In this document: positions 1-8,336 of the stretch, piece after piece
Position numbering within the stretch: position 1 is the stretch's first letter
Layout of the letters: the number at the start of each line of letters is the position of its first letter
DNA from: Rhodococcus tibetensis
Lineage (GTDB): Bacteria > Actinomycetota > Actinomycetes > Mycobacteriales > Mycobacteriaceae
DNA length: 43,406 nt
Assembly (NCBI RefSeq): GCF_024438035.1
Contig: NZ_JANFQF010000033.1
Location: 1 to 43,406, forward strand
Direction: 5' to 3'
The notes under the pieces: model-generated
What the model saw: the letters and a program-made list of their open reading frames with translations, nothing else
The model's database searches: none
Told to the model about the DNA's origin: nothing
Made by a program: the position numbers and the translations under genes

Positions 1-57
1 CGTGCCACCCGGACGATCGCGGACACAAACTCTGGATCCATCGAAAACCCTGTTCCG

Positions 58-84
58 CTCATCCCCGAGGATCCCAGGGATGAG
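58..84 (-). terminator. Putative terminator hairpin after benK
   Basis: Inverted repeat CTCATCCC / GGGATGAG with 8-bp arms and an 11-base loop. It lies about 77 bases past the benK stop in the direction of ben transcription, and a GGGTTTT stretch follows on that strand. It may end the ben operon. The distance and the short T run keep confidence modest. Confidence 0.4.
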
Positions 85-90
85 CCGCTC

Positions 91-136
91 AGTGTTCACG
101 ATGTCCTGAGACATCAAGTGTTCGCGATGTCCTGAG
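91..136. repeat. Tandem 20-bp direct repeat (IS481-like end motif?)
   Basis: Two near-identical 20-mers, AGTGTTCACGATGTCCTGAG at 91-110 and AGTGTTCGCGATGTCCTGAG at 117-136, differ at one base and are 26 bp apart. Repeated GATGTCCTGAG units of this kind are, from memory, found near the ends of IS481/IS3-type elements in actinobacteria. No transposase can be read in the 160 bases available, so a mobile-element remnant is only an inference. No gene is supported between 1 and 160. Confidence 0.5.
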
Positions 137-160
137 CACACACAGGAGTCCCTGCACTCG

Positions 161-1519
161 TTAACCACGCACGGGCGCGGAGCGCCTACGCGGGGCGGTC
201 GCCACCTCGGCGCGGGCGGCGCCTGCGCGCGGGACGAAGAACGTGACGATCCCGCCCAGTACGGCGATGCCCGCGAACACGGAGAACGCCACCTGGCTGC
301 TGATCCCGGCGCTGATGAGGGCGCCGCCGATCAGGGGTCCGAAGATTCCTCCCAGCCGGCCGAATCCGGCGCACCAGGCCACTCCGGCGGCGCGGGCGGA
401 CGTCGAGTAGTAGTTGGAGACGAAACCGTAGATCAGGACCTGGGTTCCGATGGTGCCCACTCCGGCGACCGCGACCGAAGCAAGCAGCACCGGGAGCGGG
501 AGTCCGAGGGTGAGCAGGATCAGAGCGAGCGCGGCGAGGAAGAAGGTGGTGGCAACGACGCGCTGTGGGCCGATGCCGTCGGCGATCTTGGAGGCGATCA
601 GACCGCCGATGATGGCGCCGCCATTGAGGACCAGCAGGAACGACAGTGAACCCTTGGCGTTGAAGCCGGCGTCTTCCATGATCTTCGGAAGCCACGTGTT
701 GAGGCCGTAGGTGAGGAGGAGACCGGAGAAGCTCATCACACCGAGAAGGGCTGTTCCCCAGACATACCGGCGGGTCGCGAGCGCGGCGAATCCGACCTTC
801 TCGACCGATGCCCGTTCCGCGGCGATCTCCTCGGCGTCGGGCATCGGGATACCCGTGTTCTCGCAGATGCGGCGTGCCTTGTCCTCGTGCCCGCGGGCGA
901 CGAGCCACTTCGGCGACTCCGGTAGCTTCATCAGGGCCAGCGGCAGCAGCGTGACGAGCGGAAGTGCGCCGATCCAGAAAAGGCCGCGCCAGCCGATCGC
1001 GTCACGCAGCACGATGGCGAGCAGAGATGCGAGTACGCCGCCGGCGGGGACGCCGCTGTACACGATGGCGTTGTACAGGTTGCGTTTTCCGGCTGGTGCG
1101 AACTCGGCCACCATGGCGCCGACGGTGGCGACGAGCCCGCCGACACCGATGCCGGTGAAGAACCGGAGCAGTCCGAAAGTCGTGATGCTCGTGGAGAGCG
1201 CCGCGAGCCCCATACCGACGGAGAACCACACGATGTTGATCAGCATCATCCGACGGCGGCCGAGATAGTCGCCGACCGCACCCGAGACCAGCGCACCGAC
1301 CATCACACCGACGAGGGCGTAGGAGCCGAGGGCGCCGGCCTGGCCCGGCGAGATCGCCCCGAGTTGAGTGGGGTCGTCGAGCAATATGGGGAGGATGGTG
1401 CCGTAGACGACGAGGTCGTAGCCGTCGAAGACGATGGCGATCGTCGCGAGTGCGACGATCCACGTGACGGCCCTGCGATGTCGGGGGCTTGCCCAGTTGT
1501 CGGTGGTGGATGGGTTCAT
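161..1519 (-). CDS. benK: Benzoate/aromatic acid MFS transporter BenK
   Basis: A 452-residue major facilitator of the aromatic acid:H+ symporter (AAHS) group, predicted to import benzoate across the cytoplasmic membrane. The family signature DGYDLVVYGTILP lies in the first membrane segment (about residues 32-44). The loop motif GDYLGRRRMM follows segment 2, PESPKWL precedes the central loop, and about 12 hydrophobic segments are visible. The ATG at 1519 follows a GGAGATCACC ribosome site; an in-frame extension to 1627 has no such support. It is the last gene of benABCDK, 146 bases after benD, with a hairpin in the gap. Substrate choice is inferred from the operon. The C-terminal codons overlap a repeat arm shared with the ROK gene near 15,100. 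Confidence 0.9.
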   Translation of the reverse strand: MNPSTTDNWASPRHRRAVTWIVALATIAIVFDGYDLVVYGTILPILLDDPTQLGAISPGQAGALGSYALVGVMVGALVSGAVGDYLGRRRMMLINIVWFSVGMGLAALSTSITTFGLLRFFTGIGVGGLVATVGAMVAEFAPAGKRNLYNAIVYSGVPAGGVLASLLAIVLRDAIGWRGLFWIGALPLVTLLPLALMKLPESPKWLVARGHEDKARRICENTGIPMPDAEEIAAERASVEKVGFAALATRRYVWGTALLGVMSFSGLLLTYGLNTWLPKIMEDAGFNAKGSLSFLLVLNGGAIIGGLIASKIADGIGPQRVVATTFFLAALALILLTLGLPLPVLLASVAVAGVGTIGTQVLIYGFVSNYYSTSARAAGVAWCAGFGRLGGIFGPLIGGALISAGISSQVAFSVFAGIAVLGGIVTFFVPRAGAARAEVATAPRRRSAPVRG

Positions 1520-1604
1520 GGTGATCTCCGCTCGGTGGGTGTGACGGGGAACCGGGTCATGCTCGTAAGTGTGCTGTGTCACAATCGAATTCGAGTAAAG
1601 AAAT

Positions 1605-1646
1605 GCCCCATCGGCGAGACGATGCAATGCGCCCCGCCGATGAGGC
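1605..1646. promoter_or_regulatory. Inverted repeat in the benD-benK gap
   Basis: GCCCCATCGGCG at 1605-1616 pairs with CGCCGATGAGGC at 1635-1646 (11 of 12 positions, 18-base loop). It lies in the 146-base gap and its right arm ends before the benD stop codon. It has no T run, so it may be a processing or attenuating structure that sets benK level rather than a full terminator. Function is inferred. Confidence 0.45.
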
Positions 1647-1665
1647 GGTCGAGATCTGTGAGCTG

Positions 1666-2460
1666 CTAGCCGAGGTCACCGCCGGCGACGGGCAGTACCG
1701 AGCCGGTGATGTAGGAGGCCTCGTCGGAGGCCAGGAAGACGATGGCCGCGGCCTGCTCGTCCAGCGTTCCGTACCGCTTCATCAGAGACGAGTAGACGGT
1801 CTGGTCCATGATCTGCTGATACCAGGCCTTCTCCTGATCGGTCTCCGCGCCGGGACCGCGGGGAACACGGCGAGCGGGCGCCTCGGTGCCGCCGGGTGCG
1901 GTGGCCACCACACGGATTCCGTACTGCGCGGCTTCGAGTGCGAGTGAAGCGGTCAGGGCGTTGACCCCGCCCTTCGACGCGGCGTAGGGCACGCGGTTCA
2001 CACCCCGCGTGGCCACCGAGGACACGTTGACGATGGTGCCCGACTGCTGCGCGATCAGGTGTGGGAGGACGGCGCGGCACGTCCACAGTGTGGGGAACAG
2101 TGACCGCTGCACCTCCGCCTGGATTTGCTCGGCGGTGTAGTGCTCGTACGGCTTGGCCCAGATGGTGCCGCCGACGTTGTTGATCAACACGTCGATCCGG
2201 CCGTGCTGCTGCCGCGCCTCGTCGATCGCCGCCTCGGCGTCGGTGAACTGTTCCAGATCGGCGGTAATGCTGTGCGCCTCGGTGCCGTTCTCGCGCAACC
2301 CCTTCGCGACGTCATGGACGAGTTCGGCGCGGTCGATCAGGATCAGCGTCGCGCCCTCGGCCGCGAGTCGGGTGGCGACCGTCAGACCGATGCCCTGCGC
2401 TGCGCCGGTGACCGCGACGACCTTGCCGTCGAAGCGGTGCGGGGTGATGAGTCCGCTCAT
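1666..2460 (-). CDS. benD: Benzoate cis-diol dehydrogenase BenD
   Basis: A 264-residue classical short-chain dehydrogenase. It oxidises 1,6-dihydroxycyclohexa-2,4-diene-1-carboxylate, the product of BenABC, to catechol and CO2 with NAD+. The glycine-rich cofactor motif TGAAQGIG lies near residues 17-24. NNVGG follows at the fourth strand, SSVATRG carries the catalytic Ser, and YAASK holds the Tyr-Lys pair. The C-terminus ends in the usual S-V-L-P-V-A-G-G-D pattern of the family. The start ATG overlaps the benC stop (ATGA arrangement), which suggests coupled translation. The position after benABC fixes the role among many similar dehydrogenases. Confidence 0.9.
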   Translation of the reverse strand: MSGLITPHRFDGKVVAVTGAAQGIGLTVATRLAAEGATLILIDRAELVHDVAKGLRENGTEAHSITADLEQFTDAEAAIDEARQQHGRIDVLINNVGGTIWAKPYEHYTAEQIQAEVQRSLFPTLWTCRAVLPHLIAQQSGTIVNVSSVATRGVNRVPYAASKGGVNALTASLALEAAQYGIRVVATAPGGTEAPARRVPRGPGAETDQEKAWYQQIMDQTVYSSLMKRYGTLDEQAAAIVFLASDEASYITGSVLPVAGGDLG

Positions 2461-3995
2461 GCGACGGCGCTGCTCTCGATGGCGCGGCACATGGTGGCCT
2501 TCGCGTGTGCGCTGTGCTCGACGATCAGTTGCCGTGCAGAGTCGCGGTCGCCCTTGTCGAACGCAGCGACGATGTCGAGGTGCTCTTGCGGGATATGCTC
2601 GTCGACCCATCCGGAGTTGCGGAGAACCTTGCGCATCAGCTGGGTGACTTCGAGCCGGTTGTATGCCTCGAGTAGCACCTCGTTGCCGGTGCAGCGGAAC
2701 AGAAATTCGTGGAAACGGAAGTTCGCGTCGGTGAAGGCGTCGGCGTCGGTGAAGTGGTCCTGGTCGATCGAGGCGCCGGACGTTTCGGCGAGGATGCGGT
2801 ACTCGCCCAGCTGTTCCGGAGTCAGTCGGCCGATGGTGAGTTCGAGCGCGCCCAGCTCGAGTGCCATGCGGGCGTCGAACTGCGCGTCCGACTCGGACAG
2901 AGGCTGGTGTTCCTCGCCGATCTCGTACTCGGGGGCCGCCTCGACTGCGTCGGGGACCGGCTGTGCGGACACCTCGGACCCACTCGGCGTTGCCGCGTTG
3001 TTGAATTTCTCGAAGTAGAAGTTCGCCGGCGTGACGCCCTCCGCCTTCAAATGGTCGCGCACCGCCTCGACCATGGGCGGCGGACCGCACAGGTACACGT
3101 CCACATCGCCGTCGTTCAGGTGTGCGGGCTCGAACAGGCCGGTGACGTACCCCTTGTTCGGCGCACTGCTCGCCGGGTCGGACACGCAGTAGTCGAACGT
3201 GAACTGGGGCAGGGACTTCGTGTATGCCTCGAGCTTGTCCAGTTCCACCAGGTCCGCGTCGGACGAGACACCGTAGATCAGGTGCACCGGGTGCTCGGCG
3301 GCGTCGGTGCGCATCTTGTCGAGGATCGACAGCAGCGGGGCCAGCCCGGTGCCGCCGGCCAGCAGCAGGGCGCGACGCTTCTGCTCGCGAAGGAAGAAGC
3401 TTCCCATCGGGCCGGTGAACTCGAGCGTGTCGCCGACCTGTGCGCGGCTGCGCAGGTACTCCGACATGAGGCCGCCGTCGGTGATCTTGACCAGGAACGA
3501 CAGTTCCTTCGACGTGGGTCCGGTGCTGAACGAGTACGAGCGCGTCGCTTCGGTCCCGGGAACGGTAATGTTCACGTACTGGCCGGGGAGGAAGACGAGG
3601 TCGTCCCGGTTCGTGATCTCGATCGTGAACCCGATGGTGGTGTCGGAGAACTTGCGGATCTCCGTGACCGTCGACGAGAACGTGCCCGCGGCAGTCTTGG
3701 CGACGTCGGACGTGGTCGGGATCTGCAGTACCAGATCGCTTTCCGGCATCATCTGGCACGGAAGGCAGTAACCCTGCTCCGCCTCTTCGTCGGTGAGCGC
3801 TTCCTCGATGTAATCGCCGCCGTCGTACGTACCGGATTCGCAGAGCGACTTGCAGGTGCCGCACGCCCCGTCTCGGCAGTCGAGGGGAATGTTGATGCGC
3901 GCGCGGTAGGACGCGTCGGCGACCGTCTCGTCGCCGTCACACTTGATGAAGCGGGTGATCCCGTCCTCGAAACTCAGTGCAACTTGGAAAGTCAT
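2457..3995 (-). CDS. benC: Benzoate 1,2-dioxygenase reductase BenC with C-terminal FCD-like domain
   Basis: Electron-transfer component that passes electrons from NADH to BenAB. Residues 1-95 are a plant-type [2Fe-2S] ferredoxin with Cys40, Cys45, Cys48 and Cys80. The FAD domain has RSYSFST at 152-158. The NAD domain has GGTGLAPLL at 214-222 and CGPPPMV at 303-309. BenC-type reductases usually stop near 340 residues; this one has 512. After a charged linker (about 335-368), residues 370-508 resemble the all-helical FCD effector domain of GntR/FadR regulators: ALELGALELTIGRLTPEQL, then NFRFHEFLFRCTGN, then HLDIVAAFDKGDRDSA and a late HSAH. Asn425, His429, His472 and His494 sit where FCD metal ligands are expected. 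No helix-turn-helix is present. The reductase call is firm; the FCD call is by motif reading. Confidence 0.92.
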   Translation of the reverse strand: MTFQVALSFEDGITRFIKCDGDETVADASYRARINIPLDCRDGACGTCKSLCESGTYDGGDYIEEALTDEEAEQGYCLPCQMMPESDLVLQIPTTSDVAKTAAGTFSSTVTEIRKFSDTTIGFTIEITNRDDLVFLPGQYVNITVPGTEATRSYSFSTGPTSKELSFLVKITDGGLMSEYLRSRAQVGDTLEFTGPMGSFFLREQKRRALLLAGGTGLAPLLSILDKMRTDAAEHPVHLIYGVSSDADLVELDKLEAYTKSLPQFTFDYCVSDPASSAPNKGYVTGLFEPAHLNDGDVDVYLCGPPPMVEAVRDHLKAEGVTPANFYFEKFNNAATPSGSEVSAQPVPDAVEAAPEYEIGEEHQPLSESDAQFDARMALELGALELTIGRLTPEQLGEYRILAETSGASIDQDHFTDADAFTDANFRFHEFLFRCTGNEVLLEAYNRLEVTQLMRKVLRNSGWVDEHIPQEHLDIVAAFDKGDRDSARQLIVEHSAHAKATMCRAIESSAVA

Positions 3996-4031
3996 GGAAA
4001 ACAGCTCGATTCGCGAAGAATGGGGAAGAAA

Positions 4032-4541
4032 TCAGATGTGGTAGATGTCGACCACGTGGTGGATGTAGTCGTTCTTGAGCACGACCTTCTTCTTCAGGAT
4101 CAGAGGCTGCTCACCGGAGAAGTCGATGGTGTAGAACGAATTCCCGAAGTACGTGTCGACCGTGTTGTACCGGAAGTAGAGCGTGAACCAGTTGAACCGG
4201 ACATCTACGACTTCGCCGCGACGGTCGATCACCTCGACGTTCGAGATGTTGTGACCGGTGCGGGGTTCCGGAAGGCTTGTTGCGCTGGACCGGTCGGTCT
4301 TGATGCGGAACACCCGGTCCTCGATGCCGCCACGGTTGGCGTAGTAGATCAGGGAGATCTCGGTCATCGGGTCGGTGGTCAGTTCACCGTCGTCGGCCCA
4401 CGCCGGCATCCAGAACTCGGAGTCGGGGTGATAGCACTCGATCCACTTCTCGAACTCGCGGTCGTCGAGGTAGCGGGCCTCCCGGTAGAGGAACTGCTCG
4501 ATATCGTTCTGGGTGACAGTGGTTTCAGCTACTGCGGTCAT
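4032..4541 (-). CDS. benB: Benzoate 1,2-dioxygenase small subunit BenB
   Basis: A 169-residue beta subunit of an aromatic-ring hydroxylating dioxygenase (NTF2-like fold). With BenA it forms the terminal oxygenase that turns benzoate into its 1,2-cis-dihydrodiol. Typical family stretches are visible: FLYREARYLDDREFEKWIEC near the start, YHPDSEFWMP, and a strand-rich C-terminal half with RTGHNISNV and FYTIDFSG. The beta subunit has no metal site and mainly supports assembly. The ATG at 4541 follows GGGAGACGAGAGAC, and the gene begins 14 bases after the benA stop. Full family length, no anomaly. Confidence 0.95.
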   Translation of the reverse strand: MTAVAETTVTQNDIEQFLYREARYLDDREFEKWIECYHPDSEFWMPAWADDGELTTDPMTEISLIYYANRGGIEDRVFRIKTDRSSATSLPEPRTGHNISNVEVIDRRGEVVDVRFNWFTLYFRYNTVDTYFGNSFYTIDFSGEQPLILKKKVVLKNDYIHHVVDIYHI

Positions 4542-4555
4542 GTCTCTCGTCTCCC

Positions 4556-5932
4556 TCAGCGGTTGTTCGCGGCAACGTCGGCGTCGAGCGCCTTGGTGAG
4601 CGCTTGCACCCAGTAGCCGTGCTGGATCGGGTAGAGGCCCTCGTCCTCGGTCTTCACACCACTGGAGATGGGGTTGATGCCGATCTTCTTCGCGTCCTCG
4701 TCGGGGCCCTGGAGTTGGTGGGTGACACCGCGGCTGAGGTCGTTGAACGGTGCGGCGCCGGCCTGGTACGTCTTCTGGCAGGAGCGGAACTCCTCGAGAT
4801 CGTCCGGGGTGGCCATGCCGGTGGCGTTGAAAAAGTCCTCGTACTGGCGGATGCGGGCGGCGCGTGCCGTCCGGCTCTCACCCTTGGGGGCGATGCAGTA
4901 GATGGTGACCTCGGTCTTGTCGACGGAGATCGGACGGAAATGCCGGATCTGCGAACCGAACTGGTCCATCAGATACACGTTCGGGTACAGGCACAGGTTG
5001 CGCGAAACCCCGATCATCCAGTCGGCACGGTCCTCGCCGTACTCGGCAACGAGTTCGTCGCGGCGCTCGTTGAGCGGTCGGTTGGCGGGGTCGGCCCATT
5101 TGGTCCACAGCAGCAGGTGACCGTTGTCGAACGAGTAGTACCCGCCCTGCTGCTTCGACCACTTGCCGGCGTCCATCGCCTTCGTGGTGTTGGTGGACTC
5201 GCCGGACTCGCGGCGCGACGTGGTAGCGGCGTAGTTCCAGTGGGTGGCGGACACGTGGTAACCGTCGGCGCCGTTCTCGGTTTGCAGCTTCCAGTTGCCG
5301 TCGTAGGTGTAGGTGGACGCGCCGCGCAGCACCTCGAGGCCGTCGGGCGACTGGTCGACGATCATGTCGATGATCTTCGTGGTGTCGCCGAGGTGTTCCT
5401 CGAGCGGCGGGACATCGGGGTTGAGGCTGCCGAACAGGAATCCGCGGTAGTTCTCGAACCGCGCGACCTTGGTGAGGTCGTGGGAGCCGTCCTTGTTGAA
5501 CTGTTCCGGATAGCCGGCGTCACGCGGGTCCTTGACCTTGAGGAGCTTGCCGGAATTGTTGAACGTCCAGCCGTGGAACGGGCAGGTGAACGTGGTCCGG
5601 TTGTCCGTCTTGCGGCGGCAGAGCATGGCGCCGCGGTGGCTGCACGCGTTCACCAGGGCGTTGAGCTCGCCCTCCTTGTTCCGGGAGATGACGATCGGCT
5701 GGCGACCCATGTACGTGGTGAAGTAGTCGCCGACGTTCGGGACCTGGCTCTCGTGGGCCAGGTAGATCCAGTTGCCCTCGAAGATGTGCTTCATCTCGAG
5801 TTCGAACAGGTCCTCGTTCGTAAAGACGCTGCGTCGCACCTGGTAGCGACCGGTTTCCGCGTCCTCGATGAGCGCGTCGGCCAGCTTGGCGCGCACGTCG
5901 TCGGACGGCGCTGTGTACAGGGTTTCAGTCAT
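4556..5932 (-). CDS. benA: Benzoate 1,2-dioxygenase large subunit BenA
   Basis: A 458-residue catalytic alpha subunit. The Rieske [2Fe-2S] ligands are Cys97-x-His99 and Cys117-x2-His120 (CSHRGAML ... TCPFHGW). The mononuclear iron site begins with [13 protein letters not shown], giving His226 and His231; the third, acidic ligand is expected in the C-terminal third. The reaction is benzoate + O2 + NADH to the cis-dihydrodiol, in the cytoplasm. The ATG at 5932 follows TTGGAGGATCCC, a strong ribosome site; the upstream in-frame extension to 5989 is not needed. It is the first gene of benABCDK. Upstream are a GC hairpin in the leader and an inverted repeat near 6,026-6,052 that may be a regulator site. 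Confidence 0.95.
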   Translation of the reverse strand: MTETLYTAPSDDVRAKLADALIEDAETGRYQVRRSVFTNEDLFELEMKHIFEGNWIYLAHESQVPNVGDYFTTYMGRQPIVISRNKEGELNALVNACSHRGAMLCRRKTDNRTTFTCPFHGWTFNNSGKLLKVKDPRDAGYPEQFNKDGSHDLTKVARFENYRGFLFGSLNPDVPPLEEHLGDTTKIIDMIVDQSPDGLEVLRGASTYTYDGNWKLQTENGADGYHVSATHWNYAATTSRRESGESTNTTKAMDAGKWSKQQGGYYSFDNGHLLLWTKWADPANRPLNERRDELVAEYGEDRADWMIGVSRNLCLYPNVYLMDQFGSQIRHFRPISVDKTEVTIYCIAPKGESRTARAARIRQYEDFFNATGMATPDDLEEFRSCQKTYQAGAAPFNDLSRGVTHQLQGPDEDAKKIGINPISSGVKTEDEGLYPIQHGYWVQALTKALDADVAANNR

Positions 5933-5959
5933 GGGATCCTCCAAGATCTCCGGGGGCTT

Positions 5960-5976
5960 GCGCCCTGCGAGGGCGC
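5960..5976 (-). promoter_or_regulatory. GC-rich hairpin in the benA leader
   Basis: A perfect 7-bp stem, GCGCCCT / AGGGCGC, with a 3-base loop. It lies 27 bases upstream of the benA start, just before the ribosome site. It may stabilise or attenuate the ben leader transcript. No T run follows, so simple termination is unlikely. Confidence 0.35.
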
Positions 5977-6025
5977 CCGGGTCCGGCAATGAATTCCACT
6001 CTTGCAGCCTGTGCGCTGCATCACA

Positions 6026-6052
6026 CTAGGCATTTGCCGAGTACTGGCTAGG
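6026..6052. promoter_or_regulatory. Candidate regulator site upstream of benA
   Basis: CTAGGCA at 6026-6032 and TGGCTAG at 6045-6051 form an inverted repeat with one mismatch. CTAGG also recurs directly 22 bases apart (6026 and 6048). The spacing suits an AraC-type or dimeric regulator at the ben promoter, about 100 bases upstream of benA. No promoter boxes are certain. Confidence 0.25.
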
Positions 6053-6103
6053 ACGTGTTCGGCATGCGCACACCGGGGACACGGCCCCCGGCGTGCGCGA
6101 CTA

Positions 6104-6445
6104 TCAGACGGCGGGCGTGAACTTCTCCCGGAAGATCCGACGCGGAGCCATGCGCCGGCGCTTGAACGTCTTGACGCCGGCGTCGACCATGGCGGTCGGC
6201 TTCCTCGCGCACGCCGTGATACAGGTGAATCGTGCGGTCGGGTTCAGTCGTAGGCGCCTGGAGAGCTATCGATTTCATTGGCGCCAGGCCGGTTCCGCCG
6301 CCGAGTAGAATCATCGGTCCGTCATCGTCGGTGTCGAGGCAGAAGTCACCGAGCGGACCCACCATGTCGACTTGATCACCCACCCCTAACGGCCTGAAGA
6401 TCCAGTTGTCGGTGGCCATCCCGCCCGGCTGGCGGCGGATGTGGA
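6104..6445 (-). pseudogene. Relic of a ferredoxin-NAD(P)H-type reductase
   Basis: A decayed fragment on the minus strand. The upstream part reads FHIRRQPGGMATDNWIFRPL, then VGPLGDFCLDTDDDGP and MILLGGGTGLAPMKSIAL, which are FAD- and NAD-domain motifs of oxygenase reductases. It continues to LYHGVREEADR and then goes out of frame. A second piece near 6106-6190, in another frame, reads MVDAGVKTFKRRRMAPRRIF and ends REKFTPAV-stop, a typical C-terminus of the same family. So the N-terminal ferredoxin half is missing, and the middle of the NAD domain has a deletion or frameshift near 6,190-6,205. The 5' break coincides with the edge of the AraC relic on the other strand. It is not part of benABC, which has its own intact reductase. 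Confidence 0.8.
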
Positions 6446-6615
6446 ATGAACGACGACCCGGCCCGCGCGTGGACGGCGGCGGACATGGCCCAGCTGGCCG
6501 GTACGGGCGTGCGGCGACTGCAGGAAGGGTTTCGCGAGGTACATCGGGCGCAGCCCGTCCGAATGCCTCCTCGACATCCGCCTGAGTCGCGCCGACGCCG
6601 ACCTGCGGGTTCTCC
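6446..6615 (+). pseudogene. Relic of an AraC/XylS-family regulator (PheR-like)
   Basis: Starts NDDPARAWTAADMAQLAGTG and continues VRRLQEGFRE, closely matching the C-terminal DNA-binding domain of the intact AraC protein at 9062-10000 (DPARAWTAAEMAEIAGVGIR there). After FRE one extra G at about 6539 shifts the frame. Beyond it the match resumes in the next frame as YIGRSPSECLLDIRLSRADA, paralogous to YVGVSPRDYLLDVRLERVHA. The ligand-binding half and the second helix-turn-helix are absent. This is the remains of a duplicated pheR-like gene, cut at the point where the reductase relic begins. Not functional as it stands. Confidence 0.85.
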
Positions 6616-6640
6616 GCCGCGTACCGCCGGCGGTACGGCA

Positions 6641-6677
6641 AATCCCCGTCAGAGCTGATTCGCTTCTGACGGGGATT
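6641..6677 (-). terminator. Terminator hairpin after pheA1
   Basis: AATCCCCGTCAGA at 6641-6653 and TCTGACGGGGATT at 6665-6677 form a perfect 13-bp stem with an 11-base loop, 14 bases past the pheA1 stop. There is no long T run, but position and strength fit the end of the pheA2A1 transcript. Confidence 0.7.
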
Positions 6678-6691
6678 GCGCGGGTGTGCGG

Positions 6692-8308
6692 TTACTTGTT
6701 ACCGAAGTACGAGACGTCCTCGTTGCCGATGAGGTCGGGCACCGTCCAGCCGTCGAGGTCGTATTCGGCGAGGCACTGCTCGGCGAGGCCCTTCATGGAG
6801 GCGACGTCACCACGGTTCTCGGCGGCGAACAGCAGCTCCGCCTTGACGTTTTCGTGGTTGCCGGAGTAGTTCCGCTCGTAGAGTTCGTGGCGGCCGCCGA
6901 ATTCGCTGCCGATCGAATCCCACAGGGCCTTCATGATCTTCACCCGCTCGACGGCGGTCATGCCGTCCGAGCCGCGGACGTACTTGTCGAGGTACGGGCG
7001 CACATCGGGTGACTTGAAGTCCTCCGCCGAGGACGGCAGATAGATCAGCCCGGACGCCACGTCCTGTTCGATGATCTCCTTGATGCGGGGGTAGCCCTGG
7101 ATCATGAACATGCGGTAGGTGAGGCCGTATTCGAGCTTGGGAATGACGGTGTCGCCGATCCAGGGCTCGGGGTTGCGGGCCATGGATTCGGTGAGTGACC
7201 AGAACAGGTTTCGCCAGCCGATCACTTCACCGACGCGGGTCTGCACCCCTCGGAAACCGCCGGCGCCGGTGGCGTCGAGGGCCTTCATCAGCATGCCGGC
7301 GATGAAGTCGAGCTTCACCGCCAGGCGGGTGCAGCCCTGGAAGGTGAAGCGGGGCAGGAAGCCCGACTGCGGGAAGAAGCCGTTGATCTTGTCGACGTCG
7401 CCGTACATGAAAACGTTCTCCCATGGCACGAGGACCTTGTCGAAGATGAAGATGGTGTCGTTCTCATCCATCCGGCTAGACAGCGGGTAGTCGAAAGGGG
7501 TGCCCATCACCGCGGCGTTCTGGGTGAAGGAGGACCGGCAGATCAGTTTCACTCCCGGCGCGTCCATCGGCACCGTGCAGATGAGCGCAAATTCCTTTTT
7601 CTTGATCGGCAGGCCGTAATGGGCGATGAAGTTGTAATTGGTGATCGCCGACCCGGTCGCGACCACCTTGGCGCCGGAGACGATGAGGCCGGCGTCGGTT
7701 TCCTTCTCCACTTTCATGAAGACGTCGCCGACTTCGTCCGGGGGCAGCTGCCGGTCGACGGGTGGGTTGATGATCGCGTGGTTCCAGTACAGGACCTTTT
7801 CCTGCGATTCCTTGTACCAGCGTTCGGCGTTGGCCTGGAAAGGGGAGTACAGCTCCTTGTTCGCATGGAGGGTGCCGAGGAAGGAGGCCTTGTAGTCGGG
7901 GGACCGGCCCATCCATCCGTAGGTCATCCGCGCCCAGGTGGCGATGGCGTCGCGCTCTTTCAGGAGATCGTCCGAGGAAGTCGGCGCCTTGAAGAACGGC
8001 ATGGTGACCCCGCCGTTGCCGGTGTCGGTGGGGGTGGTGACCTTGTCGACGTGCTCACCGGTGTGCATCGAGTCGTAGAGACGCGCAGTCATGCGGATCG
8101 GGTTGCGGAACGCCGGGTGGGTGGTGACGTCCTCGACGCGCTCACCATGTAGCCAGATCTCCCGGTCGTCGCGCAACGATTCGATGTACTCGTCGCCGGT
8201 CATCGGGCGCGACGCGAAGTTCTCGGCGCGGTTTGCCTCGCTGTCGGCGGCAACGTTGACCTTGCTGCGGTCGACGGTGGTGTCGGGGGCGGATTCGGTG
8301 GTAGTCAT
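6692..8308 (-). CDS. pheA1: Phenol 2-hydroxylase, oxygenase component (HpaB family)
   Basis: A 538-residue FADH2-dependent monooxygenase of the 4-hydroxyphenylacetate 3-hydroxylase (HpaB) family. Visible family motifs are [12 protein letters not shown] at about 128-139 (flavin/active-site loop), [17 protein letters not shown] and WENVFMYGD. The neighbours, a small flavin reductase and an AraC activator, match the two-component phenol hydroxylase loci of Rhodococcus, so the likely reaction is phenol to catechol. 4-Hydroxyphenylacetate or a chlorophenol cannot be excluded from sequence alone. Two close ATGs exist (8314 and 8308); the second has the better distance to the GAAGAAAGG ribosome site. 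It is 28 bases after pheA2, same operon. Confidence 0.85.
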   Translation of the reverse strand: MTTTESAPDTTVDRSKVNVAADSEANRAENFASRPMTGDEYIESLRDDREIWLHGERVEDVTTHPAFRNPIRMTARLYDSMHTGEHVDKVTTPTDTGNGGVTMPFFKAPTSSDDLLKERDAIATWARMTYGWMGRSPDYKASFLGTLHANKELYSPFQANAERWYKESQEKVLYWNHAIINPPVDRQLPPDEVGDVFMKVEKETDAGLIVSGAKVVATGSAITNYNFIAHYGLPIKKKEFALICTVPMDAPGVKLICRSSFTQNAAVMGTPFDYPLSSRMDENDTIFIFDKVLVPWENVFMYGDVDKINGFFPQSGFLPRFTFQGCTRLAVKLDFIAGMLMKALDATGAGGFRGVQTRVGEVIGWRNLFWSLTESMARNPEPWIGDTVIPKLEYGLTYRMFMIQGYPRIKEIIEQDVASGLIYLPSSAEDFKSPDVRPYLDKYVRGSDGMTAVERVKIMKALWDSIGSEFGGRHELYERNYSGNHENVKAELLFAAENRGDVASMKGLAEQCLAEYDLDGWTVPDLIGNEDVSYFGNK

Positions 8309-8336
8309 CGACATGGCCTTTCTTCGGAGATCGCGA

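Noticed and set aside
1..135. Plus-strand frame open at the left edge, ending at a TGA near 135
   Set aside because: No recognisable sequence, and it runs through the tandem repeat; not supported as a gene.
1520..1627. N-terminal extension of BenK
   Set aside because: The ATG at 1519 has a good ribosome site and matches family length.
2709..4616. Long plus-strand open frame of about 635 codons opposite benC and benB
   Set aside because: Arg/Val/Glu-rich shadow of GC-biased genes, no recognisable domain, and the opposite strand has clear ben genes.
4604..5992. Plus-strand frame of about 462 codons opposite benA
   Set aside because: Antisense shadow; low-complexity Val/Gly/Leu composition and no motif.
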